DNA of 64,000 bases from Modicisalibacter tunisiensis. Lineage in GTDB: Bacteria > Pseudomonadota > Gammaproteobacteria > Pseudomonadales > Halomonadaceae. This document shows, one piece after another, positions 58,263-64,000 of the stretch. The notes below the pieces were generated by a model, which did not search any database, was not told the DNA's origin, and saw nothing but the letters and a program-made list of their open reading frames with translations. The position numbers were made by a program, and so were the translations under genes. The DNA is taken from contig NZ_JAGXFD010000001.1 of NCBI RefSeq assembly GCF_020148005.1, positions 2,626,599-2,690,598 on the forward strand, in the 5' to 3' direction. Position 1 is the stretch's first letter. Every line of letters starts with the position of its first letter.

Positions 58263-58616
58263 CTAGAGGCAGTTGGTGGGCTTGGGCAGCCCGGCGAGCC
58301 GGGCCGCTACCTTGGCGGGGCTATCCGGAAACAGCCGCATCAGATGCAGCGAGCGGCCCTTTTCCGGCCCGAGCCGTTGCCCGACCGCCTTGACCAGCGG
58401 GCGCATGGCCGGGGCCATCTCGTAGCGCCGGTAGAAATCCCGCAGGATATCGAGGATCTCCCAGTGCTCGGCAGTCAGCGTGCGCGCCTCCTCGGCCGCC
58501 AGGGCCTCGGCGACGGCGGGCGTCCAGTCCTCCAGGTGAACCAGATAGCCCTCGGGGTCGAGTGCCACGTCGCGACCCTCGACGGTCAGGTGGCGGGCGA
58601 TGCTTGTGGTGGCCAT
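58263..58616 (-). CDS. tusE: tRNA 2-thiolation sulfurtransferase TusE (DsrC family)
   Basis: TusE takes sulfur from TusD in the TusBCD complex and passes it to MnmA for the 2-thiouridine of tRNA. The 117-residue protein ends in PTNCL, with the essential penultimate cysteine, and contains DPEGYLVHLEDW and EHWEILDILRDFYRRYEMAPAMRPLVK, the DsrC-family core. Only the C-terminal cysteine of the DsrC pair is present, so it is the tRNA-type, not the dissimilatory type. Its start shares one base with the tusB stop. Confidence 0.94.
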   Translation of the reverse strand: MATTSIARHLTVEGRDVALDPEGYLVHLEDWTPAVAEALAAEEARTLTAEHWEILDILRDFYRRYEMAPAMRPLVKAVGQRLGPEKGRSLHLMRLFPDSPAKVAARLAGLPKPTNCL

Positions 58617-58906
58617 CAGTACCAGCTCACGGTGCGTTGGGTTTCCGCGGTCAGGGCCACGAAGCCGGCCATGTCCACGGGAATGATCCAGTCGGCCTGC
58701 CGTTCGGCCAGGCCGCGTGACGTCAGATCCTCCTGCAGCGCGTAACAGCGCCCTTTCAGGGTCTCGAAGCCGGCAGACTGTGGCGGCACGGCCCCGTAGA
58801 CGCCCGACTCGATGAGCAGCAGGCGGTCCTCGGGGCCCATGGCGCGCAGCACATCCTGGATCAGGCGGCTGCTGGCCGGGGAGCGGTTGAGCAGGTGCAG
58901 TAGCAT
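58616..58906 (-). CDS. tusB: Sulfur-relay subunit TusB (DsrH family)
   Basis: This 96-residue protein has the DsrH-type pattern MLLHLLNRSPASSRLI and LLLIESGVYGAV, with a terminal YALQEDLTSRG and W-Y ending. TusB is the structural partner in TusBCD. The frame is open further upstream but ATG 58906 gives the standard length. It follows tusC by 20 bases. Confidence 0.87.
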   Translation of the reverse strand: MLLHLLNRSPASSRLIQDVLRAMGPEDRLLLIESGVYGAVPPQSAGFETLKGRCYALQEDLTSRGLAERQADWIIPVDMAGFVALTAETQRTVSWY

Positions 58907-58926
58907 GGCGCGTTGCAAGCCCGGAG

Positions 58927-59301
58927 TCAGAAGTTGAAGACGGGTGAAGCCGCCGCGATCACCGCGGGCAACTCCTCGGCGGCCACGGACCGAGCCGGCC
59001 ATGGCAGCTCCGCCGTGGACAGCCCGCGTTCGGCCAGCGAGGTCGCGTCGACGCGCAGGTCCTCGATGTCGTACATGGCGAGCATGTCGAGCGTGGGGTG
59101 CGTGCCCTTCTGCCCCAGCGGCCCTGCCGTCTGTCCCGGGCGCAGCGCCTCGACGCCATCCCCCATGAAAAGCAGCGTGACCGCACGGCCGAAGGCGGCG
59201 GCCACCAGGGCCACGTCCAGCCCTTCACGCAGCCAGCTGCCGTCATGCGGCGCATGACGCAGAATCACCAGCAGTGGCATGTCAGCGGTGTCGTCGCTCA
59301 T
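58927..59301 (-). CDS. tusC: Sulfur-relay subunit TusC (DsrF family)
   Basis: This 124-residue protein of the DsrE/F fold shows GSWLREGLDVALVAAAFGRAVTLLFMGDGV. It carries no cysteine in the DsrE position, as expected for TusC, and ends in a short hydrophobic tail. It forms the hexamer with TusB and TusD. Confidence 0.87.
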   Translation of the reverse strand: MSDDTADMPLLVILRHAPHDGSWLREGLDVALVAAAFGRAVTLLFMGDGVEALRPGQTAGPLGQKGTHPTLDMLAMYDIEDLRVDATSLAERGLSTAELPWPARSVAAEELPAVIAAASPVFNF

Positions 59302-59313
59302 GCGGGCTTCTCC

Positions 59314-59727
59314 TCAGGGGGCGAAGGTCACCAGACGGTCGTGGGTGATGCCCGCTTCGACCAGCTGGCCGATCCCGGCCAGCACGAAGGGGGGCTCGAC
59401 CGAGAAGGCGGGCTTGCCGTGGCGCTGTGCCTCGCGTTCATCAAGCAGGCCGCGGCGCAGGGCGGCGGCCACGCAGACCAGCAGTTCCGTTCCCTGGTCA
59501 TTCGCCAGGCGTACCCAGGCGTCGACCAGATGGGGCTCGTCCTGAGGCGGCGCCGCCAGGCGTGACGCATTGTAGACGCCATCGTGATAGAAGAACACGG
59601 TCTCCAGCCGGTGCCCCTGCGCGATCAGCGCCTCGCCGAAGCGCAGCGCGGAATGGGTGGCCGCCTGGCTGTAGGGGCCGCCCAGCACGACCAGCGCATA
59701 GCGCAGCTTGCCTTGTTCGCTTGCCAC
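59314..59727 (-). CDS. tusD: Sulfurtransferase TusD (DsrE family)
   Basis: This 137-residue protein carries the sulfur-accepting cysteine in ELLVCVAAALRRGL and the typical ALRFGEALIAQGHRLETVFFYHDGVYN. TusD receives persulfide sulfur from TusA and transfers it to TusE. It is first in the tus set and follows yccA, with a hairpin between them. Confidence 0.9.
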   Translation of the reverse strand: MASEQGKLRYALVVLGGPYSQAATHSALRFGEALIAQGHRLETVFFYHDGVYNASRLAAPPQDEPHLVDAWVRLANDQGTELLVCVAAALRRGLLDEREAQRHGKPAFSVEPPFVLAGIGQLVEAGITHDRLVTFAP

Positions 59728-59757
59728 TCCTGCCCTCCTGCCTTTCTTTCATGCAAC

Positions 59758-59783
59758 GGCCCCGCCGACGAAGGCGGGGCCGA
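59758..59783. terminator. GC-rich hairpin between yccA and tusD
   Basis: A 10-bp stem CGGCCCCGCC / GGCGGGGCCG with a six-base loop lies between the two genes. A U-run is lacking on both strands, so it may be only a partial stop or decay barrier. Confidence 0.5.
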
Positions 59784-59805
59784 GCTCGACATACTCCGGG
59801 TCGCG

Positions 59806-60474
59806 TCAGTCGTCGCTCATCACGCCCAGCAGCGACAGCAGGCTGAGGAACAGGTTGTAGATGGAGACATACAGCGTCACCGTGGCGAGGATGTAGTTGG
59901 TCTCGCCGGCACGGTGCACGATCTCGCTGGTCTGATAGAGGATCACCGCCGAGGAGAACAGCACGAAGCCGGCGGACACGGCCAGCGCCAGGGCACCGAT
60001 GTTGAAGAGCATCGCCACGACCATCGCGATGACCAGCACGATGGCGCCGGCCATCAGGAAGTTGCCCAGGAAGCTGAAGTCCTTGCGGGTCACCAGCGCC
60101 ACGGCGGACAGGCCGATGAAGGTGGCACCGGTCATGGCCAGTGCGGTCATCACCAGCTGGGCGCCGTTGGGGATCGACAGATAGAGGTTCAGGATCGGCC
60201 CGAGCGTGAAGCCCATGAAGCCGGTGAAGGCGAAGATGGCCAGCAGTCCGGCGCTCGAGTCCGCGGTCTTGTGCACCAGGAACATCAGGCCGTAGGCGCC
60301 CAGGAAGAAGATCAGGATGTTCATCTGACCCACGCCCAGCGCCATGGCACCGGCGGCGGTCACTGCCGAGAACAGCAGGGTCATCGCCAGCAGCAGGTAG
60401 GTGTTGCGCAGTGTCTTGTTGGTCGCCAGTACCGACTGACTGCGGTCTGTCGCATGCGAGGAGGGATAGGCCAT
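59806..60474 (-). CDS. yccA: BAX-inhibitor-1-like membrane protein YccA
   Basis: This 222-residue, seven-helix protein has NTYLLLAMTLLFSAVTAAG near the N-terminus and IGLSAVALVTRKDFSFLGNFLMAG, FVLFSSAVILYQTSEIVHR and YVSIYNLFLSLL, all typical of the family. YccA modulates the FtsH protease in E. coli. ATG 60474 follows GAGGAGGG; the upstream extension is not family-like. YccA next to tusE is also the E. coli arrangement, supporting the call. Confidence 0.92.
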   Translation of the reverse strand: MAYPSSHATDRSQSVLATNKTLRNTYLLLAMTLLFSAVTAAGAMALGVGQMNILIFFLGAYGLMFLVHKTADSSAGLLAIFAFTGFMGFTLGPILNLYLSIPNGAQLVMTALAMTGATFIGLSAVALVTRKDFSFLGNFLMAGAIVLVIAMVVAMLFNIGALALAVSAGFVLFSSAVILYQTSEIVHRAGETNYILATVTLYVSIYNLFLSLLSLLGVMSDD

Positions 60475-60585
60475 GGGGTACGGCTCCTGTCGTTTCGATA
60501 ACGGCAATGATTGGACCCAGCATGCCCACTCGCGGTTCCCCGCGCAAGCCTCTCTCCCCGGCCCGAGAGGCCTCACGGCACCCGG

Positions 60586-60614
60586 GGCTCGGCACGCCGG
60601 ATGTGTGCCGAGCC
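60586..60614 (-). terminator. Hairpin after the small hypothetical gene
   Basis: GGCTCGGCAC and GTGCCGAGCC form an exact 10-bp stem with a nine-base loop, 22 bases beyond the stop of the 91-residue protein gene. No long U-run follows. Confidence 0.55.
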
Positions 60615-60636
60615 GGTGACAATCGCCAGCGCGTCG

Positions 60637-60912
60637 TCAGGGCGCCTTGTCACCCTCCAGGTTGAGCTTCAGGGCGATGCCGGCGTCCAGGGCCACGTTG
60701 TTGACCTCGAGGGCATGCCGGGTCATTTCCGCCTCCAGACGCTCGAAGGCCTCGGGATCATCACGCTGCATGGCCCGCAGTTGATTCTCGGAGAGATTGC
60801 GGGAGCCGATGAAGTCCCTGCCGGTCTTGCGCAGTGCCGTGCCGGCATCGCCGGCAACCATTTCATGAAAGGTGCTGTCGATCTCGCCGGCATTCTGCAA
60901 TGTAACTTCCAT
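60637..60912 (-). CDS. Small protein of unknown function (91 residues)
   Basis: I do not recognise this protein. It is acidic and predicted mostly helical, with no transmembrane segment or cysteine; one notable stretch is FIGSRNLSENQLRAMQRDDPEAF. ATG 60912 has CAAGGAGA upstream, the same ribosome site used by the two genes that follow on the plus-side coordinate order. The composition fits a soluble, possibly stress-related protein of a halophile. Confidence 0.7.
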   Translation of the reverse strand: MEVTLQNAGEIDSTFHEMVAGDAGTALRKTGRDFIGSRNLSENQLRAMQRDDPEAFERLEAEMTRHALEVNNVALDAGIALKLNLEGDKAP

Positions 60913-60962
60913 GGCGGTCTCCTTGTGCCGTTTCATGGCGTGCCGGGCACGCCGTAACAGCG

Positions 60963-61220
60963 TCACTCCGCCCTGGTGACGCGTGCTTCATAGTGTGCGG
61001 GGACATTACCGATTTCAGGCTGAAAGCCCGGCTCGGTCACGGTCAGTCGGGCATCGGCCTGGTCGGAGCGCCGATGGATCAAGACGTCGCCCGCGGCGAT
61101 CTCGTGAATCGCCTCAAGGATGACTCGATCGGCCTCGACGGTCCCGTGCAGGGGCCCCAGACGCTCGCCGGAGCCCTTCTCGATGAACAGCGTGTCATTG
61201 TGCGGGGTTTCGGTAGGCAT
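60963..61220 (-). CDS. Small protein of unknown function (85 residues)
   Basis: I do not recognise this protein. It is soluble and acidic, without cysteine or a signal, and contains DRVILEAIHEIAAGDVLIHRR. The start ATG 61220 is preceded by CCAAGGAGAAGG. It lies between the CsbD-like gene (27-base gap) and the 91-residue gene (50-base gap), so a single transcript is likely. Confidence 0.7.
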   Translation of the reverse strand: MPTETPHNDTLFIEKGSGERLGPLHGTVEADRVILEAIHEIAAGDVLIHRRSDQADARLTVTEPGFQPEIGNVPAHYEARVTRAE

Positions 61221-61247
61221 GGCCTTCTCCTTGGCAATCGCGACACG

Positions 61248-61445
61248 TCACAGCGTGTCATAGAGCGCATCGACTTCCTTCTTGGCCTGCTCGCGTTCCA
61301 GCCCGTGGCGCTCCTGCAGCTTGCCGACCAGCTTGTCGTACTCGCCGCCGATCACGTCGAGGTCGTCATCGCTGAGCTTGCCCCAGCGGCGCTTGACCTC
61401 GCCCTTTACCTGATTCCAGTTACCTTTGACCTGATCACGGTTCAT
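61248..61445 (-). CDS. CsbD family stress protein
   Basis: This 65-residue protein matches the CsbD family: MNRDQVKGNWNQVKGEVKRRWGKLSDDDLDVIGGEYDKL, with the repeated KGxxxxxKGxV segment. CsbD-like proteins are abundant under general stress in many bacteria; their activity is unknown. ATG 61445 follows ACAAGGAGACG. A long in-frame upstream extension is rejected because of this site and the normal family length. Confidence 0.9.
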   Translation of the reverse strand: MNRDQVKGNWNQVKGEVKRRWGKLSDDDLDVIGGEYDKLVGKLQERHGLEREQAKKEVDALYDTL

Positions 61446-61615
61446 GATCGTCTCCTTGTCGAGGATGTCCGTCGGTTGCGGGCAGCCATCCCGGCTGCAC
61501 GGTCTCAACGTAGCAGTCCTGTCGACGCCGCGCCTACCCCGTGATGCAAGAAAGTCTCGATATTGTCTCTCGCTGCTGATCCTCGGAAGCGGGACAACGC
61601 AAGGCGCCGAAGGAG

Positions 61616-61643
61616 TTGACGGCAAAAGAAAAAGTGGTAATAT
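61616..61643 (+). promoter_or_regulatory. Promoter of tRNA-Ser
   Basis: TTGACG (61616-61621) and TAATAT (61638-61643) are separated by 16 bases, and a G-rich start region begins 16 bases before the mature tRNA. This is one of the strongest promoter-like sequences in the window. Confidence 0.8.
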
Positions 61644-61658
61644 ACAGCGCCGTGAGCC

Positions 61659-61748
61659 GGAGGGATGGCAGAGCGGTTGAATGCACCGGTCTTGAAAACC
61701 GGCGAAGGTTAACGCCTTCCCAGGGTTCGAATCCCTGTCCCTCCGCCA
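61659..61748 (+). tRNA. tRNA-Ser(UGA)
   Basis: A 90-base class II tRNA. The acceptor arms GGAGGGA (61659-61665) and TCCCTCC pair, followed by the discriminator G and a genomic CCA ending at 61748. The anticodon stem CCGGT/ACCGG surrounds the loop CTTGAAA, giving the anticodon TGA (61693-61695), which reads UCA. The long variable arm (CGAAGGTTAACGCCTTC) and the T arm GGTTCGAATCC are present. It serves as the insertion site of the neighbouring island. Confidence 0.97.
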
Positions 61749-61775
61749 ACCGCCTATATCAAGGGCGGTTTTTTT
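61749..61775 (+). terminator. Intrinsic terminator of tRNA-Ser
   Basis: A 6-bp stem ACCGCC/GGCGGT with a nine-base loop is followed by seven T residues, right after the CCA end. Confidence 0.85.
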
Positions 61776-61899
61776 GTGTCATGCCATCGCATCCCCTCCT
61801 ATAAAATCAGCCACTTACCTGCATTCCTTGTATTAAGGCGTATCACCGTCTATCGTCCAAGCATAAATCCTATGTTGGGTACGAAGTGGGGTAAGCGCC

Positions 61900-63153
61900 A
61901 TGCCGAGGAAAGCCAGAGAGTTAGCACCCGTCGAGGTGAAGCGCCTGACCACCCCTGGTCTATATGCCGTGGGCGGCGTGGCCGGCCTGCATCTTCAGGT
62001 GACGAAATCCGGCGCCCGGTCGTGGATTCTGCGCACCACCATCGCTGGCAAGCGTCGTGACCTTGGTCTTGGTGGATATCCAGACGTGACCCTGGCCCTG
62101 GCCCGCGAGAAGGCCCGCGACACCCGCGAGAAGATCGCCCAGGGCATTGACCCGGTAGCCGAGCGCCAGCGCCTTCGGTCCGCCGCCCTGGCTGAACGGC
62201 TCAGGGACATGACCTTCGAGAAGGCCGCCGAGGCGGTCGTGGCCAAGAAGCAGGCCGAGGCCCGCAACCCGAAGCACGGCAAGCAGTGGGCGAGCACGCT
62301 GGAGACTTACGCCTACCCTGTCCTTGGCCCGATGAGCGTGGCCGACATCGAGCTGGCGCACGTCAAGCAAGTGCTTGAGCCCATCTGGCAGACCAAGACC
62401 GAGACCGCGACTCGCGTTCGCCAGCGCATCGAGGCAGTGCTGTCGTGGGCATCCGTCCATGGCCACCGCAGCGGCGAGAACCCTGCCCGCTGGAAAGGCA
62501 ACCTCGATGCGGTGCTGCCGGCTCCTACCAAGGTCTCGAAGGTGGAGCACCACCGCGCTATGCCAATGGACGACATGCACGACTTCATGCTGGCGCTGGA
62601 GAAGCGTAAGGGCATCGCCCCGAGGTGCCTGGCCTTCGTGATCCTGACCGCTGTTCGTTCTGGTGAGGCCAGGGCCGCGACGTGGGACGAGATCGATCTG
62701 GCCGAGAAAGTGTGGACCATCCCCGGCGACCGCATGAAGGCAGGCCGGGAACATCGCGTTCCCCTATCGGCGCCAGCCGTCGAGCTGCTGGAGGCCCTGC
62801 CCCGCTTCGCTGGCTGCAACCTGATCTTCCCTAACACCCAGGGCCGCAAGCTGTCCGACGCCACCCTGGCCGCCGTCCTGAAGCGGATGAAGCTTCACGA
62901 GACAGCCACCGTCCATGGCTTCCGTTCGACCTTCCGCGATTGGGCTGCCGAGCGTACCAGCACGCCACACCACGTTGCCGAGATGGCCCTGGCCCACACG
63001 ATCAAGAACCACGCCGAGGCCGCCTATCGTCGCGGCGACCTGCTGGCTAAGCGGGCGAAGCTGATGCAGCAGTGGGCCGACTTCCTGGCCACCACGCCAG
63101 CCAAGGCCAAGAACGTGACAGCGATCCGCGAGAACAAGGTGGCCGCCGAGTAG
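61900..63153 (+). CDS. P4-type tyrosine integrase (genomic island)
   Basis: This 417-residue integrase has an N-terminal DUF4102 arm-type DNA-binding domain (residues 1-90, GLHLQVTKSGARSWILRTTIAGKRRDLGLGGYPDVTL), a core-binding region and a catalytic domain with Arg in TAVRSGEARAATW, HGFRSTFRDWA, and the C-terminal histidine and tyrosine of ALAHTIKNHAEAAYRRGD. It lies 152 bases beyond the tRNA-Ser gene and points away from it, the standard layout for a tRNA-integrated island. The right attachment site is outside this window. Confidence 0.94.
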   Translation: MPRKARELAPVEVKRLTTPGLYAVGGVAGLHLQVTKSGARSWILRTTIAGKRRDLGLGGYPDVTLALAREKARDTREKIAQGIDPVAERQRLRSAALAERLRDMTFEKAAEAVVAKKQAEARNPKHGKQWASTLETYAYPVLGPMSVADIELAHVKQVLEPIWQTKTETATRVRQRIEAVLSWASVHGHRSGENPARWKGNLDAVLPAPTKVSKVEHHRAMPMDDMHDFMLALEKRKGIAPRCLAFVILTAVRSGEARAATWDEIDLAEKVWTIPGDRMKAGREHRVPLSAPAVELLEALPRFAGCNLIFPNTQGRKLSDATLAAVLKRMKLHETATVHGFRSTFRDWAAERTSTPHHVAEMALAHTIKNHAEAAYRRGDLLAKRAKLMQQWADFLATTPAKAKNVTAIRENKVAAE

Positions 63154-63262
63154 CCGGCGCCACCGACCCCGTTGGCTGGCTAGGGCCGATCACCCGAAAG
63201 CATGGCAACTCCACCATGCCCGCCGGCCTTCCCACTATGGAGTGAGCGCGAGGAGTAGCGCG

Positions 63263-64000
63263 ATGGCGTTGCAGAAACTGTTGAGAGAGCTGAAGCCCTG
63301 GTTGACGCTGGAGGAGGCTGCATCGAGGCTCGCCAACCTGGCCAGCGAAGAGGTTGGGTCCGTTGATCTCTTGAAACTTGGTATTAACGGCAAGCTACCG
63401 CTGTTCGTGGAGCTGCGCGGCTCTGTCAATGCCAGGGCGGCAACCATTGAGCCCAGCGAGTCCGAATATCTCAGCGACCGACTGGTGTACGAGCCGCCCT
63501 TTCTCGGTGGGCTGCGGGGTATCTTCGAGCTCTGGGACCATGGCGGCATGCCTTGGCATTTCATCAATGTGCATGGCGAGCTGGAGTGTGAGATGGGCGG
63601 CATTCACATCTGGTCCCCAGAAACGGGAAAGGTGATTGAGCTCCTTGGGCGAGATGACTCCGGGGCCAAGACCCTGCCAAATGGGTGCAGCATCCTCGTT
63701 CGAGCTGATGACATCGACGCCCTGGTCGAAGAGCCCCAGAAGCCTGCCAGTAGCGGCGCAAGTGGTGCTGAGGAGCTGCGAGCACTGGAAGTGCTGGGGC
63801 TGCTGGCCGAGGCGCTTTCGCAGCAACATCCTGGCCCGTATGCAGCAGCAGGGAGACCCAACAGGTCTGGGATCATCAGTATCATGCGAGGAGTGGTGGA
63901 GGGCTATGAGAAGCCGTCCGATCCTGATGCCGACCCAATAAACCTATATGGGTTTGGCAAAAGTACGCTCGACGAGGTTTTGAAGGCTGCCATCAGAGCC
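63263..64000 (+). CDS. Unidentified island protein, 3' end beyond the window
   Basis: The frame from ATG 63263 (with AGGAG upstream) is open to the last base, 246 codons. I do not recognise it. The N-terminus (LKPWLTLEEAASRLANLASEEVGSVDLLKLGINGKLPLFV) looks like a helix-turn-helix, and the region near residue 170 (LEVLGLLAEALSQQH) followed by GRPNRSGIISIM resembles the tail of proteins found beside island integrases. Base use is somewhat less GC-rich than the core genome. A regulator or excision factor is possible but unproven. Confidence 0.7.
   Translation, partial: MALQKLLRELKPWLTLEEAASRLANLASEEVGSVDLLKLGINGKLPLFVELRGSVNARAATIEPSESEYLSDRLVYEPPFLGGLRGIFELWDHGGMPWHFINVHGELECEMGGIHIWSPETGKVIELLGRDDSGAKTLPNGCSILVRADDIDALVEEPQKPASSGASGAEELRALEVLGLLAEALSQQHPGPYAAAGRPNRSGIISIMRGVVEGYEKPSDPDADPINLYGFGKSTLDEVLKAAIRA

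Overview
The window is a 64 kb piece of a high-GC gammaproteobacterial chromosome. It most likely comes from Halomonas or a close relative (Halomonadaceae). The evidence is the complete ectABC operon, with an EctA very like the Halomonas elongata type, a ProVWX betaine importer, GC-rich codon use with acidic proteins, and the gammaproteobacterial neighbourhoods tusDCB-tusE-yccA and hisI-yidD. Genes are tightly packed and no intergenic gap exceeds 300 bases. The largest gap (15668-15965) holds the gor terminator and the ect promoter.

Layout. 1-5.1 kb: 3' part of tamB, then ychJ, msrA and yheT. 5.1-13.3 kb: one minus-strand block, in transcription order dppA, dppB, dppC, dppD, dppF, a LysR regulator and an Xaa-Pro dipeptidase, which together look like a peptide import and breakdown unit. 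13.5-15.7 kb: divergent carbonic anhydrase and glutathione reductase. 15.9-18.4 kb: ectABC with a sigma-S-like promoter and a strong terminator. 18.6-23.6 kb: a four-gene pyruvate dehydrogenase operon. 23.8-30.7 kb: an envelope and osmoadaptation cluster of opgG, a membrane acyltransferase, a DTG-type protease-like lipoprotein, a cysteine-free inactive transglutaminase with a multi-pass tail, an ATP-grasp alpha-L-glutamate-ligase-like protein, and a Zur-type regulator. 30.7-40.3 kb: hisI, yidD, sufE, a divergent tyrosine recombinase/KfrA-like pair, nfuA, metH and a MATE pump. 40.5-49.7 kb: sulfite reductase with DUF934, an Smr protein, small redox genes (arsC, wrbA), an unidentified permease, cytochrome c' and cytochrome b561, azlCD and pdxH. 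49.8-52.9 kb: proVWX. 53.1-56.9 kb: a Pat-type protein acetyltransferase divergent from a histone-deacetylase-like protein. 57.0-60.5 kb: an XRE-cupin regulator, acpH, tusEBCD and yccA. 60.6-61.4 kb: three small genes with near-identical ribosome binding sites, one of them CsbD. 61.66-64.0 kb: tRNA-Ser(UGA) followed by a P4-type integrase and an unidentified gene cut by the window end, so this is the edge of a genomic island.

Several loci serve salt adaptation: ectoine synthesis, betaine uptake, osmoregulated periplasmic glucan synthesis and the protease/transglutaminase/ligase trio. Sulfur and redox work is the second theme (msrA, gor, cysI, sufE, nfuA, tus, metH, arsC, wrbA). The observations most worth follow-up are the 23.8-30.7 kb envelope cluster, the recombinase/KfrA pair with its AT-rich palindromic intergenic region, a 45-nt hairpin in the proV leader, the Pat/deacetylase module and the tRNA-Ser island edge. 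All names come from reading protein motifs; no database search was run.
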